64,000 nucleotides of DNA. Origin: Burkholderia anthina (GTDB lineage Bacteria; Pseudomonadota; Gammaproteobacteria; Burkholderiales; Burkholderiaceae). Where the stretch lies: contig NZ_LNJP01000003.1 of the NCBI RefSeq assembly GCF_001547525.1, positions 1,116,001-1,180,000 of the forward strand, read 5' to 3'. The first letter of the stretch is position 1. Each line of letters starts with the position of its first letter. Made by a program: the position numbers and the translations under genes. Of this stretch, positions 8,119-16,880 are shown piece after piece. The notes beneath the pieces are model-generated. The model made no database searches. It was not told where the DNA came from and was given only the letters and a program-made list of their open reading frames with translations.

Positions 8119-9372
8119 ATGAAGACCTCGAACGTTTCGACCGCGGCCGGCGCACGCCGGCGTGCGGTACACGCGATACGCACGGCGTCGCTTGCAGCGC
8201 TGGCCGGCCTCGCGCTGTCCGCGTGCGCGCTCGCGCCCGGCATGCGAATGGACGATCACCCGTTCGTCCAGGAACTGCGCGCGACGCGCGCGCCCGATGC
8301 GGCGCCGGGCATCGCGCGCGCGGACGCACCCGCGCATCCGGCCGACGACGGCGCACCCGCACGCGCGGACGCGTCGCCTGCGCGCCTGCCCGTGCCGATC
8401 GTGCAGATCGACCCGCAGCTGATCCAGCGCCAGCGCGCCGAGAAGGCGGCCGCGACGGCCGCGCTGTCGGCGCTCGACGCCCCCGCCGCTTCGCGCTATC
8501 GGATCGGCCCCGGCGACGTGCTGCAGATCACCGTCTGGGACCACCCGGAGCTGGCCGCCGCGCAGCCCGGCTCGCCGCAGACGCCGCCGCGCGCGGCCGA
8601 TCCGGTTGCCGGGTTCGTCGTCGACGATCGCGGCAATCTGACGTTTCCGTATGCCGGCAAGCTGAAAGTCGCGGGCCTGAGCGCCGCCGACGCCCAGGCG
8701 CGCGTCACGCAGGCGCTCGCGCGCGTCTATCGCGACCCGCAGGTGACGCTGCGCGTCGCGTCGTACCGTTCGCAGCAGGTCTATATCGACGGCGAAGTAC
8801 ATGCGCCGGGCGCGCAGGCGGTCAACGACGTGCCGATGACACTCGCCGACGCGCTCGCCCGCGCCGGCGGCTTCACGCCGGCGGCCGACCAGAGCGACGT
8901 GACGCTCGTTCGCGACGGTGTGCCGGTGCGCATCGACGTCGCGAAGATGATTCGCGAGCACCGCAATCCGGCCGACATCGTGCTGCGCGGCGGCGATCTG
9001 CTGAAGATCGCCGCGCGCGACGACAACGGCGTGTACGTGATGGGCGAAGTCAACCGCCCGCTGCGCGCGCTCCCGAAGCGCAACGGCCGCCTCACGCTCG
9101 GCGACGCGCTGCTGCAGGCCGGCAGCATCAACTCGAACACGGCGGATGCCGCGCAGATGTTCGTGATCCGCGGCGATGCGCGCGGCACGCCGACCGTATT
9201 CCATCTCGACGCGCGCTCGCCGGTCGCGATGGTGCTCGCGAACGAGTTCGAGCTGGAACCGAACGACACCGTCTACGTCGACGGCAACGGCCTCGTGCGC
9301 TTCAGCCGCGTGCTCGCGCTGCTGTTGCCGAGCGTCAACACGGGCGCCGCCGCCGCGCTGGCAACCAAATGA
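8119..9372 (+). CDS. Outer-membrane polysaccharide export lipoprotein (OPX/Wza family)
   Basis: This 417-aa protein should form the outer-membrane channel through which EPS leaves the cell. After a long arginine-rich N-terminus, the lipobox LSAC places the lipidated Cys at residue 36. The polysaccharide-export domain begins at SRYRIGPGDVLQITVWDHPE and includes DDRGNLTFPYAGKLKVAGLS. SLBB-type beta-grasp repeats follow (QQVYIDGEVHAPGAQAV and NGVYVMGEVNRPLRALPK). AAGGA upstream supports this ATG. Its stop overlaps the start of the phosphatase gene (ATGA), implying translational coupling. Confidence 0.92.
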   Translation: MKTSNVSTAAGARRRAVHAIRTASLAALAGLALSACALAPGMRMDDHPFVQELRATRAPDAAPGIARADAPAHPADDGAPARADASPARLPVPIVQIDPQLIQRQRAEKAAATAALSALDAPAASRYRIGPGDVLQITVWDHPELAAAQPGSPQTPPRAADPVAGFVVDDRGNLTFPYAGKLKVAGLSAADAQARVTQALARVYRDPQVTLRVASYRSQQVYIDGEVHAPGAQAVNDVPMTLADALARAGGFTPAADQSDVTLVRDGVPVRIDVAKMIREHRNPADIVLRGGDLLKIAARDDNGVYVMGEVNRPLRALPKRNGRLTLGDALLQAGSINSNTADAAQMFVIRGDARGTPTVFHLDARSPVAMVLANEFELEPNDTVYVDGNGLVRFSRVLALLLPSVNTGAAAALATK

Positions 9373-9875
9373 GCGCGCGCCCGTCCCTGCTCGTCGTGTG
9401 CGAAGGCAATCTGTGCCGCAGCCCGATCGCCGCCGCGCTGCTGGCGGCACGGCTGCCGCACGCGACGGTCCGCTCCGCCGGCCTCGCGCCGCGCACCGGC
9501 CATCCGGCCGATCCGCTCGCCCGCGCCGTCGCGCGCGAGCTCGGTCTCGATCTCGACGCGCACGTGGCCGGCCCCGTCACGGCCGACCTGTGCCGGTACG
9601 CGGACCTGATCCTCGTGATGGACCGCGCGCAGCAGCGCGATGTCGAAGCGCGCCACCTGTTCACGCGCGGCCGCGTGTTTCGCCTCGGCGAGCACGCGAT
9701 CGCGCCCGGCGGCACGCGCGCCGGCTTCGACGTTCCCGATCCCTATCGCGGCACGCGCGCCGACTTCGTGCGCTGCGCATCGCTGATCGCCGCCGCCGTC
9801 GACGGCTGGCGCCCGCTCATCCTCGCGCGCTGGCCCGACCGGCCGGCCGCCCTTTCCCCGTCGACCTCATCATGA
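9369..9875 (+). CDS. Low-molecular-weight protein tyrosine phosphatase (Wzb/BceD type)
   Basis: This 168-aa cytoplasmic phosphatase is predicted to dephosphorylate the tyrosine tail of the BY-kinase encoded next. The P-loop CEGNLCRS fits C-x5-R-S at the very N-terminus, and VPDPYRG carries the general-acid Asp. The ATG overlaps the OPX stop by four bases, and the end overlaps the next start in the same way. The last 15 or so residues (WPDRPAALSPSTSS) extend past the usual domain. Confidence 0.93.
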   Translation: MSARPSLLVVCEGNLCRSPIAAALLAARLPHATVRSAGLAPRTGHPADPLARAVARELGLDLDAHVAGPVTADLCRYADLILVMDRAQQRDVEARHLFTRGRVFRLGEHAIAPGGTRAGFDVPDPYRGTRADFVRCASLIAAAVDGWRPLILARWPDRPAALSPSTSS

Positions 9876-12154
9876 CCGCATCGCCTTCCCGCGAACCCGC
9901 TGCCGAAAGCGAGTTCGATCTCGTTCACGCGCTCGACGTGCTCGGCGGCGCACGCTGGACCATCGCCGCCCTGACCGCCGCCGGGCTCGGCGTCGGCGCG
10001 CTGTACGCCTTCCTCGCGCCGCCGACCTATCAGGCCGACCTGATGATCCAGACCGACGACGGCGGCGACAGCGCGGCGAAGAACCTGCTCGGCGACGCCG
10101 CGTCGTTCTTCAACGTCAACGCGCCGGCCTCGGCCGAAGCGCAGATCCTGTCGTCCCGGCTCGTGGTGACGCGCGCCGTGGACGATCTGCGCAGCTACAT
10201 CGTCGCGAAACCGAAGCGCTTTCCGCTGATCGGCGATTTCGTGTCGCGCCTGAACGACGGCGTCGTGCAGCCGGGCCTGCTCGGCATCGGCGGCTATGCA
10301 TGGGGCCAGGAACGCGCGAACGTCACGCGCTTCGACGTGCCGAGGCGCGCGCAAGGCGACACGTTCAGCCTCACGCGCATCGATGCGCGGCGCTATCGGC
10401 TGTCCGGCCGGGATCTGCCCGATGACGCGATCGGCCACATCGGCCGCGCGGAAACCTTTGCCACGCGCTACGGCCCGCTGTCGATCGAGGTCGCCGGCTT
10501 CGACGCACTGCCCGGCACGCGCTTTCGCCTGATCCGCAACGGCCGCGCCGACACGATCGACGCGCTGCGCACCGCGCTCGACGTGCAGGAAAAGGTCAAG
10601 CAGTCGGGCGTGCTCGTCGCGACGCTGCGCGGCGACGATCCGGCCGCGCTGGGCGCCACGCTCAACGCGCTCGCGCAACGCTACGTCGAACAGAACGTCG
10701 AGCGCCGCTCCGCGGAGGCCGCGCACTCGCTGGCGTTCCTCCGTGACCAGTTGCCGACCGTCAAGCGGCAGCTCGAGGAGGCCGAGCAACGCTATGCGAC
10801 GCTGCGCAGCAGCGGGCATTCGATCGACCTCGCCGAGGAAGGCAAGCTCGCGCTGCAGCAGGGCGCGGACCTGCAGACCCGCGTGCTCGAGCTGCAGCAA
10901 AAACGCGACGAGCTGTCGCGGCGGTTCCTGCCGTCGCATCCCGACATGGCCGCGCTCGACGCGCAGCTCGCGACGCTGCGGCATCGGCAGGCCGCGCTCG
11001 ACACGGATCTCGCGCGGCTGCCGCAGCGGCAGCGCGACGAAGTGCGCGCGCAACTCGACGTGAAGGTCGGCACCGATCTCTACACGGCGCTGCTGAACAA
11101 CATCCAGCAGCTCGAACTGGTCAAGGCCGGCAAGACCGGCAACGTGCGCGTCGTCGATACGGCCGTCGCGCCGGACGATCCCGTGCGGCCGAACCGTCCG
11201 GTCGCGATCGGCGTGGGCGCGCTCGTCGGGCTCGCGCTCGGGATGCTGATCGCGTTCGCCCGCGACTTCCTCTATGGCGGCCTGCGCAGCGTCGACGAGA
11301 TCGAGCGCCACGCCGGGCTGCCGGTGCTGGCGGTCGTGCCGTCCGCCGCCGGCCAGCGCGCGATGATGCGCGCGATCGAGCGTCAGGACGCGGGCCCGCA
11401 CCTGCTCGCGCTCGCCGAGCCGTACGAGCCGGCGATCGAAAGCCTGCGCAGCCTGCAGACCGCGCTGCATTTCTCGCTTGCACAGGACGCGCGCCCGGTC
11501 GTGCTGATCACGGGGCCGGCGCCGGGCGCCGGCAAGTCGTTCGTCGCAGCGAATTTCGCGGCGGTGCAGGCGGCCGACGGCAAGCGGGTGCTGCTGATCG
11601 ACGGCGATCTGCGCAAGGGGCGCCTGCATCAGTATTTCGGTGTCGCGCGCGACAACGGCCTTGCCGATGCGCTCGCGGCACACGCGGCGCACGACGGCAT
11701 CGTGCATCGCGCGGTCGAACCGAATCTGGACTTCATCGCGACGGGCGCGTTGCCGCACGCGCCGGCCGCGCTGCTGCAGCGCGCGAGCGTCGGCGCGCTG
11801 ATCGGGCAATGGCGCGCGCAGTACGACATGGTCGTGATCGACGCGCCGCCGGTGCTTGCCGCCGCCGACGCCAGCTGGCTCGGCAAGCACGCCAGCGCGA
11901 TCCTGCTGGTCGCGCGCGCCGGCCAGACCAAGGCCGGCGAACTCGCCGAAGCCGCGAAGCGTGTCGCGGGCCACGGCGGCGTGGCGCCCCGTGTCGTGCT
12001 GAACGGCATCGACGCGCGCGGCGGGCGCTGCGCGTACGGCACGAAATACGGCGGCTACCGCTACACCGAATACCGCTATGCGAACGAACCCGAGGACGCG
12101 TCCGCGCGCGGCTGGCGCGCGGCGCTGCGCCGCCTGACCGGGAGAGCGGCATGA
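9872..12154 (+). CDS. BY-kinase/polysaccharide co-polymerase (Wzc/BceF type)
   Basis: This 760-aa inner-membrane protein controls EPS chain length and autophosphorylates on tyrosine. A Wzz-like N-terminal segment (residues about 15-110) contains TM1, followed by a coiled-coil periplasmic domain (VKRQLEEAEQRYATLR; ELQQKRDELSRRFLP) and TM2 before RDFLYGGLRSVDEIE. The cytoplasmic kinase has Walker A TGPAPGAGKS (about 547), Walker A' VLLIDGDLRKGRLH and Walker B MVVIDAPP. The C-terminal tyrosine cluster (about 724-738) has six Tyr within YGTKYGGYRYTEYRY. Cycles of phosphorylation by this protein and dephosphorylation by the preceding phosphatase are expected. Confidence 0.95.
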   Translation: MTASPSREPAAESEFDLVHALDVLGGARWTIAALTAAGLGVGALYAFLAPPTYQADLMIQTDDGGDSAAKNLLGDAASFFNVNAPASAEAQILSSRLVVTRAVDDLRSYIVAKPKRFPLIGDFVSRLNDGVVQPGLLGIGGYAWGQERANVTRFDVPRRAQGDTFSLTRIDARRYRLSGRDLPDDAIGHIGRAETFATRYGPLSIEVAGFDALPGTRFRLIRNGRADTIDALRTALDVQEKVKQSGVLVATLRGDDPAALGATLNALAQRYVEQNVERRSAEAAHSLAFLRDQLPTVKRQLEEAEQRYATLRSSGHSIDLAEEGKLALQQGADLQTRVLELQQKRDELSRRFLPSHPDMAALDAQLATLRHRQAALDTDLARLPQRQRDEVRAQLDVKVGTDLYTALLNNIQQLELVKAGKTGNVRVVDTAVAPDDPVRPNRPVAIGVGALVGLALGMLIAFARDFLYGGLRSVDEIERHAGLPVLAVVPSAAGQRAMMRAIERQDAGPHLLALAEPYEPAIESLRSLQTALHFSLAQDARPVVLITGPAPGAGKSFVAANFAAVQAADGKRVLLIDGDLRKGRLHQYFGVARDNGLADALAAHAAHDGIVHRAVEPNLDFIATGALPHAPAALLQRASVGALIGQWRAQYDMVVIDAPPVLAAADASWLGKHASAILLVARAGQTKAGELAEAAKRVAGHGGVAPRVVLNGIDARGGRCAYGTKYGGYRYTEYRYANEPEDASARGWRAALRRLTGRAA

Positions 12155-13368
12155 CGGTCGCCGATCTGGCCACGCCCCCCTCCCGACACGCGGCCGCCCA
12201 TGCGCCCACGCGCGCACCCGAGCGCGCCGGACCGCCATTGCGCATCGCGATGGTAGTCGAGGCGGCCGGCGGCGGCGTCGCCGTGCATCTCGTCGACCTG
12301 ATCGCCGGCCTCCACGCGCGCGCGAACGTCGAGATCCATCTGATCGCGCCGCGCGGCGCGCGTTTCGACGAAGCCATCCTGGCCGACACGCCCCTGCGTT
12401 GCGCGTCGTTTCATCGGCTGCCGTTCCGCCGTTCGGTCGGCCTGCACGACGTCGGCGCCGCACGCGCGCTCGCCCGGCTGCTGCATGAGATTCGGCCGGA
12501 CGTGGTCCACAGCCACAGTTCCAAAGCCGGCGCGCTCGCGCGCCTGTGCGGCGGGCCGTGGAAACAGATCTACACGCCGCACGCCGTGTATACGCTGAAC
12601 CCGACGCTGTCGGCCGTGAAGCGCCGCGTCTACGGCGGCATCGAGCGCTGGCTCGGCAATCGCCGCTCCGACGCGGTGATCGCCGTCTCCGGCGACGAAG
12701 CCGACCACCTGCACGCCCTCGGCATCGCGCGCGACCGGATCCGCACGATCCCGAACGGCGTGACGCCGCCCGCGCTGCTGCCGCGCGAAGCCGCGCGCGC
12801 CGCGCTCGGCGTGCCGGACGACGCGTTCGTCATCGGCTTCGTCGGCCGCTTCGATGCGCAGAAGGGCGTCGACCGGCTGGTGCGCATCGCGCGCACGCTC
12901 GCCGCACGCGACGACGGCCGGCTGCACATCGTCGCGATCGGCTCCGGCGACTTCAACCGCGCCGCGGGGGCCGAAGCGGACGACCTGCCGCTGAACCTGC
13001 GCGTCGCGGGGCGTATCGACAACGCGCGGCGCTACTTCTCCGCGTTCGACGTCTTCGCGCTGCCGAGCCGCTACGAAGGGTTCCCGTACGTATGCATCGA
13101 GGCCGTCGCCGCGCAGGTGCCGATCGTCGCGACCCGCGTCGCGGGCGCGGCCGAACTCGTCGACGGCCACCAGGTCGGCCTGAGCGTCGCCAACGACGAC
13201 GACCCGCGCGAATTCGCCGCCGCGCTCGCGCATCTCGCCGGCTCTCCGGCACGGCTCGCGAGCATGCGCGAGCAGTGCGCGCTCGCCGCCCGTCATTACT
13301 CGGCGGACACGATGGTCGAGCGCACGCTCGCCGTCTACCGCGAACGCCTCGAGGAGGTCCCCCGATGA
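12151..13368 (+). CDS. GT4-family glycosyltransferase
   Basis: This 405-aa predicted GT-B enzyme adds a sugar to the growing EPS repeat unit at the cytoplasmic membrane face. The N-terminal domain has AMVVEAAGGGVAVHLVDL and PDVVHSHSSKAGALAR. The C-terminal nucleotide-sugar domain has IGFVGRFDAQKGVDRL and ALPSRYEGFPYVCIEAVA, the E-x7-E signature of GT4 retaining enzymes. The ATGA overlap with the kinase gene, and with the next gene, supports tight translational coupling. Donor and acceptor sugars cannot be deduced. About 30 residues before RIAMVVE are low-complexity and may be an extension. Confidence 0.92.
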   Translation: MTVADLATPPSRHAAAHAPTRAPERAGPPLRIAMVVEAAGGGVAVHLVDLIAGLHARANVEIHLIAPRGARFDEAILADTPLRCASFHRLPFRRSVGLHDVGAARALARLLHEIRPDVVHSHSSKAGALARLCGGPWKQIYTPHAVYTLNPTLSAVKRRVYGGIERWLGNRRSDAVIAVSGDEADHLHALGIARDRIRTIPNGVTPPALLPREAARAALGVPDDAFVIGFVGRFDAQKGVDRLVRIARTLAARDDGRLHIVAIGSGDFNRAAGAEADDLPLNLRVAGRIDNARRYFSAFDVFALPSRYEGFPYVCIEAVAAQVPIVATRVAGAAELVDGHQVGLSVANDDDPREFAAALAHLAGSPARLASMREQCALAARHYSADTMVERTLAVYRERLEEVPR

Positions 13369-14528
13369 GCGCCCCCGTTCATGTCGCGCTGCTGCACGCA
13401 TATAGCACGCGCAATTCCGGCGACGGCCTGCTCGTCGACCTGTCGATCGGCCTGCTGCGCGACGCGTTCGGCCCGCACGTGCGGGTCACCGTGGTCGCCG
13501 CCGATCCGGCATCGTTTGCGCATCTGCCCGACGTGCATCCGGCGCCGGTGCTCGCGGCGCGCGGCGCGGCCCGCGTCGTGCAGGCAAGCGCGGCGCCGCT
13601 GCCGGTCGCGCTCAATCCTTCGCTCGGCGCGCTCGGCCACCTGCTGGACGGCGTCGACCTGATCGTCGGCGTGGGCGGCGGCTACCTGCGCGCGCGCACC
13701 GCGATCGAGGCGCTGAAGCTCGAAGCCGGCCACCTGCTGCAGATGCGGCTCGCGCGCGCCGCGCGCAAGCCGACCGTCTACCTGCCGCAAAGCATCGGGC
13801 CCGCCGCGAACCGGCCGTGGCTCGCCGCGCATCTGCGGACGATGCTCGGATCGTTCGACGACGTGTTCGTACGCGACGACCGGTCGGTCGCCTTCCTCGC
13901 CGGCAACGCGAACACGCGCCGCGCGCCGGACCTGGCGGTACTCGAGTTCGCGCGCCGCCACGCCGGCGTCGCCGCGCGTCGCCCGGCGGCGGACACGCGG
14001 CCCGCGCATATCGCGATCGTGCTGCGCAAGCCGCCCGCGTGGAACGACGCGCAGCGCGCGCGCTATCACGCGTCGACCGTCGCGCTGATCGCGCTGCTGC
14101 GTCCCGCGTGCCGGCTGACGTTCGCGGTTCAGAGCACCGGCCGCGGCAACGACGACAGCGCGTACTACCGCACGCTCGGCATCGACGCGCCGAGTTCACT
14201 CAAGCATGTCCTCGCGCACGACACCCCCGACGCCGTCGTATCGGTGCGCCTGCACGGCGCGCTCGAATCGATCCTGCACGGCGTGCCGGCATACCACCTG
14301 AGCTACGAACGCAAGGGTTTCGGCGCATACGCCGATCTCGGCGTGGCCGACTGGGTCGCGAACGCGGCGGATTTCGACGCGGCGGCCGTCGCGCGAACGC
14401 TGCTCGCCCCCGGCGCGCTCGCGCGCTTTCGCGACGCGACGCACGGCGGACTGACGCGCCTGCAGTCGGCGCGCGACGCCCTCGTCGCGTCGCTGCGCGA
14501 CGCCGTGTCCCGGCCGGCCGCGCGATGA
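13365..14528 (+). CDS. Polysaccharide pyruvyltransferase family protein
   Basis: This 387-aa protein belongs to the CsaB/ExoV-like pyruvyltransferase family, which adds ketal-linked pyruvate from phosphoenolpyruvate to sugars. Supporting signatures are LLHAYSTRNSGDGLLVDLSI at the N-terminus, LIVGVGGGYLRA, TVYLPQSIGPA, FVRDDRSV, and the C-terminal VVSVRLHGALESILHGVPAYHLSYERKGFG. Its presence in the operon predicts that the EPS carries acidic pyruvyl groups. The start overlaps the glycosyltransferase stop (ATGA), and its stop overlaps the flippase start in the same way. Confidence 0.9.
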   Translation: MSAPVHVALLHAYSTRNSGDGLLVDLSIGLLRDAFGPHVRVTVVAADPASFAHLPDVHPAPVLAARGAARVVQASAAPLPVALNPSLGALGHLLDGVDLIVGVGGGYLRARTAIEALKLEAGHLLQMRLARAARKPTVYLPQSIGPAANRPWLAAHLRTMLGSFDDVFVRDDRSVAFLAGNANTRRAPDLAVLEFARRHAGVAARRPAADTRPAHIAIVLRKPPAWNDAQRARYHASTVALIALLRPACRLTFAVQSTGRGNDDSAYYRTLGIDAPSSLKHVLAHDTPDAVVSVRLHGALESILHGVPAYHLSYERKGFGAYADLGVADWVANAADFDAAAVARTLLAPGALARFRDATHGGLTRLQSARDALVASLRDAVSRPAAR

Positions 14529-15808
14529 CGGCGCTCGGCTCCCGGCTCGCGCTGCGCATCGCCGCGCTCGCGATGAAGTTCGCGTTGACGCTCGCGGTCG
14601 CGCGCACGCTCGGCTTCGATGCCGTCGCCGCCTACGGCTTCGCCGTCGCCGTGTCGGTCGTCGCGTCGAAAGTGCTCGGGCTCGGCTTCAGCACCGAGCT
14701 GAACCGGCGGCTTTCAGGCGATGCGCCGGCGGATGCGATCCGCACCGCGACGCGCGTGTTCGCGCGCTACGGCGTCGTATATGCGGCGCTCTGCGCACCG
14801 CTCGCGGTGCCCGGCTGGGCGGCTCGCGTGCTGCACGTCGCGGCGCTGCCCGACCTGCCGCTCGTGCTCGTTGCATGGATCGCATGCGCCGAACACGCGG
14901 CGCTCGAAATCAATACCTATCTGTTTTCGCTGCATCGCGCCCGCGTCGCGTCGTGGCTGCTGTTCGTGCGGACCGGCGCGTGGGCCGGCGTCGCGATCGC
15001 GGCGCTCGCGGCCGGTGCGATCGGGTCGGTCGAAGCGCTGTTCGTGCTGTGGCTGACGGCCGATGTCGCGGTGGTCGCCATCGGCTGGGCGGTCATCTCG
15101 CGCATCGCGCGCGCTCAGCCCGCGTCGCGCACGGCTGCCCGCGCGCCCGCGGGCAGCCTGGCGGCCGTGTGGCGCGACGGCCTGCCGTTCTTCGTCGCAT
15201 TGCTGCTGATGTCGGTCCTGCAATATCTGGAACGCTTCGTCGCGGCCGGCGCGTTGCCGGCCGCGGAACTGGGCCGGTACGTGTTCGTCTGGTCGATCGC
15301 GAATGCGATCCAGACCGTCGCGGCGGCGACCGTCGTCGTGGTCGCCGCGCCGCGCTTCGTGAGCGCGCTCGGCGCGGCGCGCGCCGCGTTCCGACGCGAA
15401 CTCGCCCGCTCGATCGGCGCATCGTTCGCATTGACGGCCGCCGCCGCCGTCGCGATCGCCGCGCTGCACGGGCCGGTTTTCCAGCTCGCGCACCAGCGCG
15501 CCGGGACACTGCAGACGGCCGGCCTCGCGATCCTGTCGACGTCGTTCGTGCTGCGCGCGCTCGCCGACGTGCTGTGGGCGGCGGCCGTCGCGCTGCGCGC
15601 GGGCCGGCCGGTCGCGCTCGCGATGGCGGCGCTGACGCTCGCCTGCCTGCCGGTGTCGATCGCGCTGGTTCGCGGCCTCGGCGCGCTCGGCGCGGCGTAC
15701 GCCCATCTCGCCGCGAGCGTCGCGATGACGGCCGCGCTCGCGTGCATCGTCGCGTCGCGCCGTGCCCGCACGGCCGGCGCGTTACCGGGAGCCGCCGATG
15801 CTTCGTAA
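14525..15808 (+). CDS. Wzx-like polysaccharide flippase
   Basis: This 427-aa membrane protein has about 12 hydrophobic segments and few soluble loops, matching MOP-superfamily Wzx/RfbX flippases that move lipid-linked repeat units across the inner membrane. It begins with LALRIAALAMKFALTLAVARTLGFDAVAAYG, a typical first pair of helices with the family's YG turn. Assignment rests on topology and position, because Wzx sequences are poorly conserved. It is coupled by ATGA to the pyruvyltransferase and overlaps the next gene by 11 bases. Confidence 0.8.
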   Translation: MTALGSRLALRIAALAMKFALTLAVARTLGFDAVAAYGFAVAVSVVASKVLGLGFSTELNRRLSGDAPADAIRTATRVFARYGVVYAALCAPLAVPGWAARVLHVAALPDLPLVLVAWIACAEHAALEINTYLFSLHRARVASWLLFVRTGAWAGVAIAALAAGAIGSVEALFVLWLTADVAVVAIGWAVISRIARAQPASRTAARAPAGSLAAVWRDGLPFFVALLLMSVLQYLERFVAAGALPAAELGRYVFVWSIANAIQTVAAATVVVVAAPRFVSALGAARAAFRRELARSIGASFALTAAAAVAIAALHGPVFQLAHQRAGTLQTAGLAILSTSFVLRALADVLWAAAVALRAGRPVALAMAALTLACLPVSIALVRGLGALGAAYAHLAASVAMTAALACIVASRRARTAGALPGAADAS

Positions 15809-16880
15809 GCTGATGGCAAGCGGGCCGCTGCTGAGCCGCCGGCTCGTCGATGCGATCGCCGCGTGCGTCGCGCTGCTGTATCTCGCGGTCTATGCGAACG
15901 CACGGGCGCTGCTGCCCGAGTTCATCTTCCGCGATGCCGACAAGATCGATACGCAGATCAGCGGCGGCGCGACCTACGACGGCACGTCGTTCGATGCGGT
16001 CGGCCGCTTCTATCGCGCGCTCGGCGGCGCGGGCACCAGCGTGTTCGTCGCCGCGCTCGGCGTGCTGTTCATCTGGCTCGCGCTGCGGCAGACGCGTCGC
16101 GCCGGCTCGCTGTTCGCCAACCTCGTGCTGATCGCGCCCTGCCTGTTCTTCAACCTGTTCGTCGCCAGCAAGGACACGCTCGTCGTGCTGATCGCGGTGC
16201 TGGTCGCGCTCGCCGCGCGCCGGCTCGGCACGGTGCGCACGCTGGCCATCGCCGTCGTGCTGTATGCCGGCTACGCGGCGCTCATCCGCAGCTATTTCGC
16301 GCTGATCGTGCTGTGCGCGGGCAGCGCGTGGGCGTTCCGCCGCGCGCCGTTGCCGCTGAAGGTCGTCGCGCTGCTGCTGGCCGGCGCGGCATTCGTCGCG
16401 CTGCCCGATTCGGTCTACACGCTGCTTCAGCACCCGCGCGACGTGGCGGTCGACTATCTCGTGTACGAATCGCCGTTCGGCGCGCGGACGAGCTTCTACA
16501 ATCCGTATCCGCCCGATTCGTTCCTGCATTTCGTCGGCAACTACGCGTACTCGGTCGCGCGGCTCAACCTGCCGATCCTGTTCTCGTTCGACGTGAAAGG
16601 CATCTCGATGCAGGGCTTCATCGCGCTCGTGCTCGCATCCGCGTGGCCGCGCGTCGCGCCGCCGGCCGACACGCGCGCCGCGTCGCTGCGCGGCGGCGAC
16701 ACGCTCGCGTGCCTGATACTCGCGCACGTCGCGGTGTCGATGCTGTTCGAACCCGATCTGGGCAGCTACACACGGCATCTGTCGAGCGTCGCGCTGTTCG
16801 CCGCCGTGCTGTGGCCGTTGCGCACGGCTCGCGCGGCGGCCCCGTCCGCGCCGCCGGCCGCGTCAGTCGGGCCCGCGTAG
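15798..16880 (+). CDS. Putative Wzy-like EPS polymerase or membrane protein
   Basis: This 360-aa integral membrane protein has about nine hydrophobic stretches and a larger central soluble loop around ESPFGARTSFYNPYPPDSF. Wzy polymerases have this topology and almost no sequence conservation. Because the operon has a priming enzyme, flippase, co-polymerase and OPX but no other polymerase candidate, this is the best Wzy. ATG 15798 follows GGGAG and overlaps the end of the flippase gene. The last 18 bases overlap the 3' end of the convergent glycosidase gene, which is unusual. Confidence 0.7.
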   Translation: MLRKLMASGPLLSRRLVDAIAACVALLYLAVYANARALLPEFIFRDADKIDTQISGGATYDGTSFDAVGRFYRALGGAGTSVFVAALGVLFIWLALRQTRRAGSLFANLVLIAPCLFFNLFVASKDTLVVLIAVLVALAARRLGTVRTLAIAVVLYAGYAALIRSYFALIVLCAGSAWAFRRAPLPLKVVALLLAGAAFVALPDSVYTLLQHPRDVAVDYLVYESPFGARTSFYNPYPPDSFLHFVGNYAYSVARLNLPILFSFDVKGISMQGFIALVLASAWPRVAPPADTRAASLRGGDTLACLILAHVAVSMLFEPDLGSYTRHLSSVALFAAVLWPLRTARAAAPSAPPAASVGPA

